A stretch of 64,000 nucleotides of DNA from Asterella californica (taxonomy: Eukaryota; Streptophyta; Marchantiopsida; Marchantiales; Aytoniaceae). Every line of letters starts with the position of its first letter. The first letter of the stretch is position 1. The position numbers and the translations under genes were made by a program. Below, one piece after another: positions 45,575-57,213 of this stretch. The stretch spans positions 2,046,001 through 2,110,000 of the forward strand of contig JAYKYS010000014.1 of the NCBI GenBank assembly GCA_036924285.1, written 5' to 3'. The notes beneath the pieces are model-generated. The model ran no database searches. It was not told the origin of the DNA and was given only the letters and a program-made list of their open reading frames with translations.

Positions 45575-45985
45575 ATATAGTCCTGCAACGGAAGCCCGCT
45601 ATCGCTCGCAAGTAAAAACGTAACGAACGGCGGCAGGCAAGCAACTCGCCGATGCGCGAGTTAAGTCAGCGATGCGCCAAGAGCAATTACCATCCGCTGC
45701 CGAAACAAAAAAGTTCTCGTATGACATAAATAATCCGACATGCTTTCCGCAAGCGGTTCTTTGGTTACGGCTACATTCGTGGCAGCCAACCGTGTTTTCC
45801 CATTTATGTTCCTCTTCGCCAAAGCGCGATAGGGATGATGATGTGGAGATGGGTATCCAAACAAGCAACCGTGGAAGTCATTTGATTGCATCATGATAAT
45901 TGCAGTGATACATAATCATATGACAAAGCGTTCATGGGCTAAGATCTGGCCAGGTGTAGACATGGCGATCCGGTCCAAAACTTAT

Positions 45986-46243
45986 TTAAATACCCCTTAC
46001 TAGGTACTTCACAGACGGGTAGACAAAATCCTGAAAACAACCAGATAAGTTATAGGTTGGATATGTGCCTAACGTGTTTTGCATGTTAACGTATCCATGC
46101 AAAACACCGCAGCATGCCAAGTCGGGTGACTTGTGCATCGTCGGCTCATCTTTCACGTAACAAGTTACTGGTATAGCGATGTACAGCAAGGCCATCAGTA
46201 GGACTAGTTTAACAAATGTGGACGTGTCGGGCCAGTCGAACAT
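45986..46243 (-). CDS. Possible small secreted or membrane-anchored protein (85 codons)
   Basis: I do not recognise a family. The frame starts at ATG 46243 with MFDWPDTSTFVK, then a strong hydrophobic segment LVLLMALLYIAIPVTCYV, which looks like a signal peptide or anchor. A roughly 55-residue tail follows with Cys at about 28, 44, 45 and 68. It ends at TAA after KYLVRGI. Within the last codons CTA|GTAAGGGG is a good splice-donor match, so the protein could continue in another exon; the minus-strand frame at 45599-45868 contains GCHECSRNQRTACGKH but a join is only a guess. No expression evidence is available. A chance ORF remains possible. Confidence 0.4.
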   Translation of the reverse strand: MFDWPDTSTFVKLVLLMALLYIAIPVTCYVKDEPTMHKSPDLACCGVLHGYVNMQNTLGTYPTYNLSGCFQDFVYPSVKYLVRGI

Positions 46244-46729
46244 TTTGTATATGAAGTAAATAGAGCCATTGAAATCTAAACGCGTAAATAAAAATTACAA
46301 GAATCAGATGAAAAGAGGTAAGTCTTAAATGTCAGTCTATGTTCGTGATGACAGAATATCTGTAGACGCTGGATTGGAACTTTTCTAATGGTTCAGAGGA
46401 GATCAGGTTACGGGAATAGACTCCAAACACCAAATGACTGTAAATTTTACATTATTTTATTTTATTTTTTTAAGCCTCTTTTCGCTGTGGGGATTTCTGC
46501 AGCCGTATGCTGCTGCCCTTGCACAGCATGAGTCCCCCCGCCAGGAGGATTCGACCCCACGGCGCCCGAGCTACAGGCGGATGGGGTAAATTAATACATA
46601 TCACATCTTGAGGTGGTATGTAAAATTTACGTCAAAAAACTATTAAAGTTTGTACAGAAGTTACGGGGATCTTCTACGGACAAGGTTTGAATGCATTTGA
46701 ATAAACTCTACTGTAGTACAGCCACCCAA

Positions 46730-46935
46730 ACAATGGAGTTTACAGGGTTTAGATAAGGAGATATAAATGATTCTCAGACAATGTCAGGAATCGCAGAACT
46801 TTACTGTAATAAGGCCAGTCAAATCTTTTTCCATAACGAGATTTACAGGGTTCAAATGAGGAGACATAAATGGGAATTTAGATGAGGAGACGTAAATGTG
46901 AAACTGTCAGACATTCTCAGGGATCGCAGAACGAA
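46730..46935 (+). repeat. Diverged tandem repeat of about 100 bp
   Basis: Two units share GAGTTTACAGGGTT / GAGATTTACAGGGTT, AAGGAGATATAAATG / GAGGAGACATAAATG and AGGAATCGCAGAAC / AGGGATCGCAGAAC. The second unit has an extra copy of the middle block. No coding signal. Confidence 0.7.
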
Positions 46936-48036
46936 AGTATTAATTAGATTCGACTTTTTCCAGCGGCATTCAGGAAATGATGTTTACGGACGGAATAGCA
47001 TAACTGCCGTAACAGTACGTGTGGAGCATCTCTCCTCGCTCCTGACGATGATGACGAAGAGAGGACCGCAAGTTCCTGATAAGATCACCGAAAAGACTCA
47101 TCAAGTCGTTCGGTGACTCCCGTCTAACTCTCCAGTCAAACAAGTTGGTCCCCACCAGCGATGACCAGCAATGATCGCGAACTCTCAGCCAATAGGAGCC
47201 AATCTCCTAAAGCTGCATTTACATCAGTGCTTTTGGGGCCCGCGTTCGCGTTTCGGTAGGTATATGCGTGGAAAGGCGTCTTCCATATTCACTCCCTGAT
47301 GGAGGAGGTAAATACTCAAATTTATTATTCAGTTTTTATTTAGAGACCATGATTACTAAAATTTTGAGTTAGATGTGTTTGTCAACAGTTCCTCGCAGTC
47401 CATCAATTGCTGCTTTCTGTACTTTCTTTAGGGGTTATGTTCTGACTCCCTTGTAACTTTAGATACGATTATTATTAATAATTAAGGTTAATAATTAATT
47501 TAATTTTTTATACTTTTAATATAGAATTTACATAAAACTTATTTCTATATCGATAACAGAAAACGAGCAAACGTTCCAGAAGTTCATGTTGCAAGCATAT
47601 ATATTCTCATTTTGGTTATTTCGTTCTGATTACTTTTCCTTTGTGAGCTAATATTGGTCAAACGTGAGTGTATCGATGAACACGCACGTTTGACTGGTCC
47701 TGAAAATACACAAAAAGTATATTAGCTCCAGAGTAATCTAAGAGAATTAAATTTATAAGATTATTATCGAGAGTTCTAGAGACAAGCCCACCCAGACGTA
47801 CTTCCAAACGTATAAATCATGAATCTTACATTGCTGACGTTTGTGTACGCGTTCCCGTTCAAAAGCCGTTGGGCAAACTTTTCATGAAAGTGCGGACAAT
47901 TAGATTACAGACTTTAGGTCCAGGAAAATGATCAATATATGTGTGTACAAGTAGAAGTGCATAACTCTGGCAGTCCTGTTTTAGGCCGTATATAGAAGTT
48001 GACCGATAGATTGGCTAACCGTAATTGTAGTCGCAG
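46936..48036. other. Intergenic stretch with dispersed repeats
   Basis: The segment 47380-47620 is a diverged copy of 39340-39600, and 47890-47940 is an inverted copy of 31385-31440. A two-tier hairpin lies at 47645-47728. I see no supported gene. Confidence 0.45.
47645..47728. other. Two-tier hairpin
   Basis: The outer arms GAGCTAATAT (47645-47654) and ATATTAGCTC (47719-47728) and the inner arms GTCAAACGTG (47657-47666) and CACGTTTGAC (47685-47694) are both perfect 10-bp pairs. Confidence 0.8.
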
Positions 48037-49260
48037 TGTAACGTTCGACCGCAGATCTTGGATCAGATTTCTTGAACTCTAACCAATGAACTGCCGAACG
48101 TGAACCTCCTTGAAGACCTGTATACTTTATTTGTGTCTCTAGATCCAGTTCGTTAAACTATCCGCTAATAAGCACAGAGGATGTAATAACCGTTGAACGA
48201 GTTTTGAATAACCAACTAGTCTTTTGTAGGTCTCTGGTCCTAATCTTAGGTTACTAATCACAGTGGAAACTATACTAGACCTAGGTTGCATAAAATTTGG
48301 GCAGCGCTTCCGCTATTGGTGATAAAGTCGGAACGCCAGGATCCACAAGGAGCAACCGCCAAGACTAAGAGACCTAGTAGATGCTAGGAAGTAGGAAGGC
48401 AAAGTAATTACACCGAAATAAAGTCAACACCACATCAGATTTGTCCAATTCAGCTTTGGTACACAATCCAAGTCTACTTATCAGAATAGAGAAAATCACG
48501 GGCTCATATACATTACATGGCGTTTACTTGCTGACAAGGTCACGTTGCGCTCTTGGAACCGGAAAGTATTCACTACTCTGCAACTCTCATGTGAAAAATT
48601 AACTCCAGAACTAAGACTTCACCAGAGAACCTACTTTCACTCTGAACGTCCTGATTTCTGCTACTCAACAGATCAGACCCTAAGTTAGCGATCTAATCAA
48701 CACCATATCATTCCTGTTGATCATAAGTCTGCTCTCCAAGTCTGCTATCCAAGGAGTCTGATTTGCATTCTGTTCTAGCTCTCTGTTTTCTGAACTCCAA
48801 GATACAATCTCTCTACCCTGAAAATACAGTCTCCACTTCCTCACCACCAAGAGTGCTCTTCTCCAAAAACTGAAAGCAGATAATAGATCATTTAAGGTTC
48901 GCGACCCTCTTTATCTGGTCTCCTTGAGTCTGTCTTGTGACCTTGTAGCTGTCACCTTTTTGGTAATCATTGCCCGAATGACATCTGGTTGGATAAAGCA
49001 AAAGGTGTTACAATCGTCCCAACTAACAAAACGCAGTTCTTCCACTGAACTGCGGTATCTGCAATACCACATTAGGAATAACACTTTCTCAAATCCAGAG
49101 AAACACTACCCCATCCAAGGTAAGGTTTAGCTCTTTCTCAGAACTATGCTCCATTACCGAGCATTTGTTGAAGCTTTCGGGTGAGACTGAACCCTAGCTT
49201 CCAAGTGGCGAACTCGTCTGTTTCTTTTTATCCACCTCTTTACTATGATACACCATAGTA
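48037..49260 (-). repeat. 3' LTR of element F
   Basis: It starts TGTAACGTTCGACCGC on the plus strand and is a direct repeat of 63056-64000. The left edge is clear because 63056 aligns there. The inner (right) edge is not resolved, so 49260 is an estimate. It has no coding content. It lacks a 90-bp segment present in the right copy at 63312-63401. Confidence 0.75.
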
Positions 49261-49289
49261 GCTTCAGTATAAACTTGATTGACATCCAA

Positions 49290-49660
49290 CAGTCATAAGA
49301 AGTCAGCAGACCACAACTCCACCTTTAGACGAGCAGATTGGCCAGATCTACTCGTTTCCAGTGTCCTTGAAGGGTCCTTTGGCATGACTCTTCTGACTCG
49401 ATTCAATCCACCGCTTAGCTGGAAGAGACCACTACGGACTTTCGTCTCAAAAAGTATCTTCGCAGTAGTTCCTGGAACTTGTACAATGCATTCATCCAAG
49501 AACTCCCAAGCTTCACTTACCAATCTCGGAACTCTATCTGTCCAACGACATAGGTATTGTAATTGGTTCTCCAGCTCCATCTAGATTCGGTGATGCTCGA
49601 TGATCTACTATCTCAATCAACTCAAGATCGTCAGCTCTTGGTAATGCTTCAAACACCGGA
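49290..49660 (-). pseudogene. Element F C-terminal region with probable broken chromodomain
   Basis: After the integrase, one frame reads ELIEIVDHRASPNLD and another continues QLQYLCRWTDRVP, then EAWEFLDE. Joined by one frameshift this resembles a chromodomain (IxDHR ... YLxRW ... W), as expected for chromoviruses. The match is weak and the frame is broken. Confidence 0.5.
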
Positions 49661-49662
49661 TG

Positions 49663-50950
49663 TCATTTTTGATATCTTCCTGGCAATGACTCTAGTTCTT
49701 CACGAAACATTTTCAAGTTAGAAACATGAATGATGGGGTGATAATGTTTCATACTAGCTAAAAAACGTAGCTTATAAGTCATAGGACCTAACTTCTTTTC
49801 AATCAAGAATGGTCCTGCCCACTTTGGAAGAAGCTTCTTGGCTAAGTCCACCCCTGCTGGGATTCTAAAGTTCTTGGTTCGTAACCAAACTCTTTGTCTT
49901 TTTTCGAACTGTACGTCTTGTCTACCACGGTTTGCATACTTGGTATACCGTTGTTGTGTCTTCTCCATGTGTTTCTTTGCCTCTTGAAAGACAATACCTT
50001 GAACACGTATGAAAGTCTCTAGATCTGGAGGATCTTGATTTGACCTTCTTGCGTTTTCATGTCCCTTGGTAGCCAGAGCTATAGGAGTCCAAGGTGCATG
50101 AGATCCCCGATAAACCACTTCAAATGGTTTAAATCCTGTACTCGAATGGTTAGTGTTGTTATATGTAAACTCCACCAAGTCCAAGTGCTCGCTCCAATCA
50201 CTTTGATCTCCCATGATATAGTTTCTCAACCCTTGCTCTACTATCTGTATTGTCCTTTCGGTCTGATCATCAGTTTCAGGATGATAAGAGGAACTGAACT
50301 TGAGGGTAGTTCCGAGTCTTCGAAACAAACCGTTCCAAAACTCAGCCACAAACCTCTTATCCAAGTCTGAAACAATATCTTTACATCCCGTGATACTTAA
50401 AAACATATCGAATGAATAGTTCAGCGACACCTTTTGACGTAACTGCTTCCCTACAAGGAATGAGGTGAGCTTGTTTGCTGAAACGATCGATGACAACTAG
50501 CAAAGTGTCAAAACCTCTTTACTCAGGTAAACCGGTGCATAAGTCTATACTTATGCTCTCCCAAGGCCCATCAGGTATTGGCAAAGGTCTCACCAATCCT
50601 GCAGGTCTCCTCCACTCAGTTCGTTGTTGCTGATATGTCAAGCAAGTCTACACGTACTTGACTACATCCTCTAACATGGATGGTCAATAAAACTGCTCTT
50701 TAACTCGTTGTAACGTTCTATTCTGTCCTTCATGTCCAGCTAGTTCACAATCATGGAATTCTTGCATGACTAGTGTCCTTAGCGATCCAGCTGGAACATA
50801 TACTTTGGTTTGCTTATAAAACCAAAGACCATTGAGGAATGAGAGATTACGTATCTATGGATCTCTCTCTTGTTGACTTGTCCAGCGTTGAGCTTGAGGA
50901 GCATCTGAATGCTTGTTTGATTCGATCCAAAAGCTCTTCACTGGTGTCTT
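49663..50950 (-). pseudogene. pol: Element F integrase
   Basis: A zinc-finger remnant reads HDCELAGHEG then TCLTYQQQ, where the second finger cysteine is Tyr. The first catalytic Asp is seen in ISIDLCTGLP (near 50550), the second in IVSDLDKRF (usually SDRD) and the Glu in YHPETDDQTERT. The C-terminal segment AGPFLIEKKLGPMTYKLRF is well preserved. A 277-codon frame (49663-50496) is open, but upstream parts contain stops. This is chromovirus-type wording. Confidence 0.85.
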
Positions 50951-50977
50951 GGGTTGTTAACGTCTGGACATGTCTGC

Positions 50978-52444
50978 TTAGAACATCCACTGGAATATTT
51001 TCCTTCTCTTTTTGATACCGTCATTCGATATCAAAACGTGCAAGCTCCACTTGCCACCTCTGTTGTTTACGTGACAATCGAGGTTTACTTTGAAAGTATG
51101 TATTACACTCCAGTTTGTTACAACAATGACTTTGCTTGGCAACAAATAATGCTCCCAACGTTTTAGACAATGAACAATTGCGAACATCTCTTGTTCATGA
51201 GCAGGCCATTTTGCCTCAGTTTTTGAAAACTTGTGACTTTCGTAAGCCATTGGATGCTTTCCTTGCATCAATACTCCTCCAATGACCCATTGAGAAGCAT
51301 CTGTGTGAACCTCGAAAGGTTCTCTTATCTTTGGAAGAGCTAGCACGGGCATTTTTGTCAGTGCTTGTTTCAACTCTTGAAACGTTCTTTCAGCTGCTGG
51401 GTTCCAAAGAACCTTGGAAGTCTTGCGCAACAAGCCAAACAAAGGTGCGGCTTTATGCGCAAATTGATGAACAAAGCGTCGAAAGTATGTGACTAATCCA
51501 AGAAAATATATGAGTTCATGAACACTCTCAGGTTTCTTCCATTCAACAATAGCTCGAATCTTAGCCTTGTTAGGATGAATACCCTGCGCATCAATGAAAC
51601 ATCCTAGAAACACCACACTCTCTTGTCAAAAGAACACTTGCTCTTCTTGAGGTAGAGTTGATGTTCTTCTAGGCGCTTTCATTGTTTTCATATAAAATAT
51701 CTCTGAAGATCTCGTTCATCAGCCTGCAAAAAGTACCAGGTGCGTTGGACAATCCAAACGGCAACACTGTATACTCAAACAAGCCATACCTCGTCTTTAT
51801 AGCCGTCTTTTCTTCATCTCCTTCTTTGATCCGAATTTGATGATATCTAGAACGCAGATCCAACTTGGTGAAGTACTTTCCTATGGTCAACCGATCTGTG
51901 GTTTCATCCATGAGAGGAAGAGGATACTTATTCTTCACAGTAACATTATTAAGTGCACGGTAGTCTACACACATGCGGATACCACCATCTTTCTTGACCA
52001 CGAACAACACCGGTGCAACATTGGTGATATGTTGGGTCGTAAGATACCGTGAGCTACCAACTCTTTCAACTGAGTGTTCAACTCTGTTAGCTCATCAAAC
52101 GACATGCGTCTTGATGACACTGCAATAGATGTAGCCCCAAGGACCAGATCAATAGCATGATCTCCGACTCTCCTCGGAGGAAGTCTTGTTGGTAACTGAT
52201 CCGGCATTATGTGAGAATACCTCTCAATCAGTACTTGCATATCAGGATGTATGGGAAGAGCAGCAACACGTTCTTCCTCATCTGTCTCCATTTTGGGTTT
52301 AGACATCACTGCAATCCAAGCTTCGTCTACCGACTTGATCTGCTTTCCAAACTGTCTGGCTGTGCAGATCTGAAATGCCACCTTGGCTTGTTGGAACCTA
52401 CGGATTGCATGGTTTGGCTCCTTAGGTCTCTCTTTGATGATCAA
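50978..52444 (-). pseudogene. pol: Element F reverse transcriptase and RNase H
   Basis: Linker LPTRLPPRRVGDHAIDLVLG is near 52160. RT follows as [32 protein letters not shown] and [18 protein letters not shown]. The frame then breaks: the YIDD catalytic segment is missing and the sequence passes to [14 protein letters not shown] near 51660. The RT end and RNase H follow (FLGCFIDAQGIHPNKAKI, EVHTDASQWVIGGVL, AHEQEMFAIVHCLKRWEHYL) in 50978-51616. At least two frame changes occur. Confidence 0.85.
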
Positions 52445-52465
52445 TGGATGTGTTTGACCTAAACC

Positions 52466-52765
52466 TCACTGATCCATGACTATGACGCACCTTTCCTGCA
52501 CATCTAGTTTTGCCTTGGTCTCTTGTAACCAAGACCAGGACAAGATACCCTCCATTGAGTCACCTAAGTTCATAACTAGGAATTCATGCTTCCTAGTTAT
52601 CCCTCCAACAGTAATAGGAACACTCATGAGCTTTTTTGTAACGGTTGTGCTGCCTTGCACAAACCTCACCAACAATGGCCTCATGATCTTGGTTCTAGTC
52701 ATCCCTAAGGTCTTGATCAGTTTTTCAGCTAAGACATTCAGATCTGCTCTAGTATCAATAAGCAA
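52466..52765 (-). pseudogene. Element F protease
   Basis: An open frame of 99 codons reads LLIDTRADLNVLAEKLI, MSVPITVGG, EFLVMNLGD and GILSWSWL. The layout is retropepsin, but the active-site triad D-T-G is D-T-R, so activity is not expected. Confidence 0.75.
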
Positions 52766-53418
52766 ACAGCACTGTTGTTTTCTATTTTCACTTCAATCCA
52801 CGGCAGAAAATCTCCATGTTCTACCAAATGCTCACTAGCACATACCTCTGCTCCAGTAGTCGCCTCAACAAGCTCTTCAACATTGGTTGTCTCTTCAGCT
52901 GTCAAGTTGCTCCTTGTTGAACGTTGAGGACACTCACGAGCGATATGACCATCACCTCCGCATCGAAAACAGATGATCGTCCTTGAATGTGTAGTACTGC
53001 TAGCTCCACTGCTCTTAGCACTTGAAGTCGAAGCTTGGTTGGATCCTGCATTGGATGCATAAGATCCAGTAGGTTGTGTCTGAGTGGGACCGCGAGTTAA
53101 CTCCTTGTTGTTGAGACCCACGAGGAAACCTCCTTCCTGATGCACTTAATCTTCCACCACCACGTCCTCTACTACCTCTATTCTAAGAGGACACAATCTG
53201 TCCTTGAGGATTGCACCAAAATCCTCTACTAGGCTCGGCACCACTTGTTCCACGTTGAAACTTGGAGGGTTGCACGGTATAGTTACGTTCCCTAGTGTTC
53301 TATGCTGCTTCTAGATATGCAAACAAGTCTTGTATGTCCTCGGACTTGTGAAACATAACCCATTTATCGAACACACTAGCATAGAAATCTTGTAGACCTT
53401 TCTTCAAGTGGAACAACT
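52738..53418 (-). pseudogene. gag: Element F gag, C-terminal part with zinc knuckle
   Basis: Continuing from the right-hand gag part across element D, the frame reads DQLFHLKKGLQDFYASVFDK and EDIQDLFAYLEAA, then stops. It resumes with Ser/Gln/Gly-rich sequence and an intact knuckle, CFRCGGDGHIAREC (CX2CX4HX4C, near 52990-52945). Confidence 0.8.
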
Positions 53419-53422
53419 GGTC

Positions 53423-54222
53423 TGTCACACCACAAGTATCTCATTATTTGTGTGTATGCTTATATACATTTCATTAGGTATGACTATCTTATAGGTTACT
53501 CTAGTTCGAAGATCTAAATCTAGAGTGATCAAAAGTAGTCATAACTAGCTGAGATAGTTATAACTAAGTTGGAGAAACTATTAGAGGTTCCACTATGGCA
53601 CTATAGGACAAGTGTGGAGCTCTAAATATGCTTCCCAAAAGTATGTAACTTTGTTGACCATCGCTGATTGGATGCATGATGAAAAGTCATGCACAAAGAT
53701 CTAAAGATGCTCCTCAAAAGACGTATTAGTTTGTTGTCGTCTTTCGACTGGATAGCATGGAAAGTTAACACTTTACAAAAGCTAAAGTAGGAGAATCTCT
53801 TACTTTAGTAAAGGAGAACAAGTAATGTGTGTGCTATTCTTAAAGTCTTAGTAGTCTTTAGAAGTTTTACTATTTTGGATTGCGCACTTATCATGAGATA
53901 ACGTAACTTAGTGAAAGTTACCACGGTAAGAAGTTGTAGAGTATATAAGGAGGAGTTGAGAGGGTGGAAGACACTCTCATTTTCCTGTCTGTAAGCAAAG
54001 TGAGCATTGGAGACCTCGGGAGTCCTTGAGTATTTTGCGATGCAATGTTGAGAGCGGGATTAGAACTTGTTTGCAGGAACGCTATTAGAACGACCGATGT
54101 GACCATACGGGTCAGAGAGTTGAGTGAAGTGAGCATGGTTGTACTTAAATCTTTGTAATTAGGGTGCACTAGTAATCCTAGTCATTGGAGGTACCCCTGG
54201 GTGAGAGACAGGCCGGTGTACA
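53423..54222 (+). repeat. 5' LTR of element D
   Basis: 800 bp, starting TGTCACACCACAAG and ending GGCCGGTGTACA. Confidence 0.95.
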
Positions 54223-54225
54223 TTT

Positions 54226-54242
54226 TGGTTCCGTTGCCGGGA
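54226..54242 (+). other. Primer binding site of element D
   Basis: TGGTTCCGTTGCCGGGA lies 3 nt after the LTR. It resembles the tRNA-Asp-type site TGGCGCCGTTGCCGGGG known from plant Tat/Athila elements. Confidence 0.7.
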
Positions 54243-54836
54243 CCTCAATACAAAGATTCGTATTTAGTTGTTAGTACAGTTCATGTCTGTTTTTGAGCAT
54301 GAGTTCAGAACCTTTGTACATACACCATGTAATAGAGGGCAAGATAAGCTTTCCAATAAGTTTGATATCTCCGAGAGATCAATTGTAAAGAGAGAGTTAT
54401 GTCTTTCAGAAGTTAAGGAGATTTTTCGGTATTAAATAGTAAGCTCTCGGGAAGGAGTTTACAGTCATTTTCATATTTTCAGTTTTTAGAGTTAGACCTT
54501 GAAATCTTCCATGCGGATAGTTTGCAAGATAAGCTATCTAGGCACCCAAATCATGCGTGAATTGATCGAGTAGAATTGGAGTTATGGCATTCGAAGCGAA
54601 AGGGGGTCAAATCTGTTATATCGCTTGCTGAAGTAAAAGAGTGAAAGAATTTCAGAATTCTTGAGAGGGTTATGTTCGATCTCTGAGGCTCGGGGTTGAC
54701 AAGTTAAGCTTCTACTTAGTAATGTGAGAGATTGCTAAGCGAGAAGATAGTCGAATGATCGAAAGTGTCAAACAAGCTATATAGCGAGAGAGATGTATGA
54801 CGGATCATTGTCATGGAAGGACAGTAAGAGTAGAAA

Positions 54837-55250
54837 TTGAGGTTGAGCAAGATCTCTCAAGGCTATGCGGTGATAGTTACCGCTGATCTGGCGAAAGGAG
54901 AACTAGAATTTGAGGAAGAAGCAGAGAGTAGTCGTAAGAAGCAGGAGAAGAACTCGAGGTGCTTTTTGTGTGGAGAAGAAAGACATAAAGTGAGCAAGTG
55001 TCCTACGAAGAATAGACTTTTGCGTGAGCGAAGAGGGTTGGGTGACTTAAGCTTACACATAGGTCTTTCTTCCCCTAGACAAGGCGTCATTGACCCTACA
55101 ACCTTTTGTCCTAGATGTGGAGTGGGCGAGATTCCAGTGGTTGCTTTGCTAGAAACTGTAGCCGAAGGTCTCAAGAGAAGGTTGAGTGTAGAAACGGAAC
55201 GAGTAAAGACCTCTAGCGAGGGTGGAGATAGTCTGTCACACGAGAGATAA
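54837..55250 (+). pseudogene. gag: Element D Gag N-terminal region with an extra zinc knuckle
   Basis: An open frame of about 137 codons (no certain start) contains CFLCGEERHKVSKC (CX2CX4HX4C) and later FCPRCGVGE. It ends at TAA 55248-55250. The same frame continues to the capsid-like region at 55386, crossing one more TAA near 55360. So the original Gag may have carried a knuckle before the capsid as well as one after it (56271-56310). Confidence 0.6.
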
Positions 55251-55385
55251 GATGACCATGAGGGTCAAACTTATTCCAACCTTTGGAGAGGAGAGAGCTC
55301 AACGGAGAAATTGTGGATTGCGGTGAAATACGATCTTCACATCCGCAAACAGTACCTTGAGTAAGAAGAAGAAAAGAAGAGAAGA

Positions 55386-56715
55386 ATGGAGAAACTTCTG
55401 GTGTTTTACGGAAAGGATGGAGAAGACGTGGAAGGATTTGTGAGGGACTTCAAACGAGCATGCATTGGCAATGGAGATCGAAAGAAGAGCGAGTGGGTAG
55501 GGTTGATACCTGAATTTCTTGAGAATTTTGCATTGACATGGTATGAGGATAGGAAGAAGAGAAGCGTAGTGGGGACTCCAGTTGATACTTGGGAAGTATT
55601 GACGGAGGCCTTAATTGAAACTTTTCTTCCTGATGAAAGTTACGAGAAGTTAATGGTAGAGGTAACTTACCTCAAACAAGGAGAGAAAGAGAAAGTAAGG
55701 ACTTACGCCGAAAGGGTGGAGAAATTAGAACAAAAGTTTCGGGTGGTTTTATGAAAGAGTGGAGATGTAGTAGAACCAACGATGGTGGGCATTGGAGCAA
55801 TGCTCACAAAGAATTTTATTGGGGGATTGAGGCCGGAGATTCGAACACAAGTGCGGTATGGGAGACCAACTTTGAAGGCTGAATGCAATGAAGATCGCAA
55901 CCAGGATGGAAGAGAGTATGGATGGAGACGACTTGCAACCAATGACTGTTGGGGCAGCATGTGGAGATGTGCAAGGACCGAGCATGCCAACTCTAACGCC
56001 TGCGAGTGTTCCGACTGTTCGATTTCAGAATCTGACTCCGATAGCTCCTACTAGTGCGGTTACAATCACTGTATCATCTAGATCTGTTACTCCCAACTTT
56101 CGTGATGAGTTGAAAAGTTTGATAGAGTCTCTGGCAGATTTGAAGATCAATATGGTGAATTTGTTGCAACACCGCTGTCCAAATGTTGGAGGAGGCTCAC
56201 GAGGTTATGAGAACTATCAGTCTAGAGGTGGACCACCGCAAAGATCACCAAGTAACTACACGAACCAAGGATGTTTTACGTGTGGAGGATCACATTTCCA
56301 ACGTAATTGTCCAAGTCGTAATGGTGGAACGGCGCATGGAGCTTCAACTCCACAAAGCAAGGACAAAGGTGTAGCATGCATTGACATCTTGGAGCCACGA
56401 GATGTACGAGAAGGTTTTCAATCTGTAGAGCTGTTGGCTCAAGAGAAGAAGAGGATGAGGACACATTTCGACAAGGGAGAACCAGTCGTGATGGAAGATT
56501 CTCCAAGTCAAAATACTCGGAGTAGCAAATCTTCTTCAAAAACCAAAGAACGGCGGAAGAAATTGGGAAATATTGATTTCACAATTTCGATGGAGCAATC
56601 AAAATACAATGTGGTGGAAGACATAGGTAAGCAACGAGCAAACATTACTGTGGGACAGTTGATTGCTCTGAATCCTTCGGTGAGGAAAGAACTTCGTAGC
56701 GGTCTAAGCTCCTGA
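55386..56715 (+). pseudogene. gag: Element D gag (capsid and nucleocapsid)
   Basis: MEKLLVFYGKDGEDVEGFVR begins a capsid-like segment with FALTWYEDRKK, ALIETFLPDESYEKL and VRTYAERVEKLEQKF. It stops at TGA 55752-55754, then continues in frame with FIGGLRPEIRTQVRYGRP. A 1-nt frame change near 55880 leads to the second part (55888-56715), with the zinc knuckle CFTCGGSHFQRNC (CX2CX3HX4C) and a basic Ser/Lys-rich end. TGA 56713-56715 separates it from protease in the same frame. Confidence 0.85.
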
Positions 56716-57213
56716 CGAGGTCGGAAGAAGAAGGTAAATCCTTCTACTGTCGGTGTGAGTGCTTTAGATGCTAGTGAAGGAGAGGTGTGCAACAAGGCAT
56801 CAAAAGTAGAGGCTCGTATCAGTGGGAGAGATGTCTCAGATGTTCTTGTCGATGGAGGATCGACAGTAAATGTCATCTCAGAACGACTCATGAGGAAGTT
56901 GGATCTAGTACCAACTCGTCCTTCTAGTATCACGGTGGGCATGGCTAACAAACAGCGAGTTAGACCATTGGGAGTGCTGGAGAGAGTTTGTGTGTCAGTA
57001 ATGGGAGTGCAAGTAAACATGACATTTCAAATCTTGAAAGAGTCAAGTTATGAAATGTTACTCGGAAGACCTTGGCTTCGAGCAGTACATGCAACAGATA
57101 ACTGGCACAAAGGTTATTTACGCATCGGACCGAATCACCACCGGATCAAAGTTCCATTGCTCGGAGATCAAGTTGGGACGTCGGAATCGGATCGACTCAC
57201 ATCGGACTACTAG
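56716..57213 (+). pseudogene. Element D protease
   Basis: In the same frame as the end of gag, VLVDGGSTVNVISERLMRKL gives a retropepsin-like active site with D-G-G in place of D-T/S-G. FQILKESSYEMLLGRPWLR follows, a typical protease end. It ends at TAG 57211-57213, beyond which the same frame is Ser/Glu-rich and leads to RT. Confidence 0.8.
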
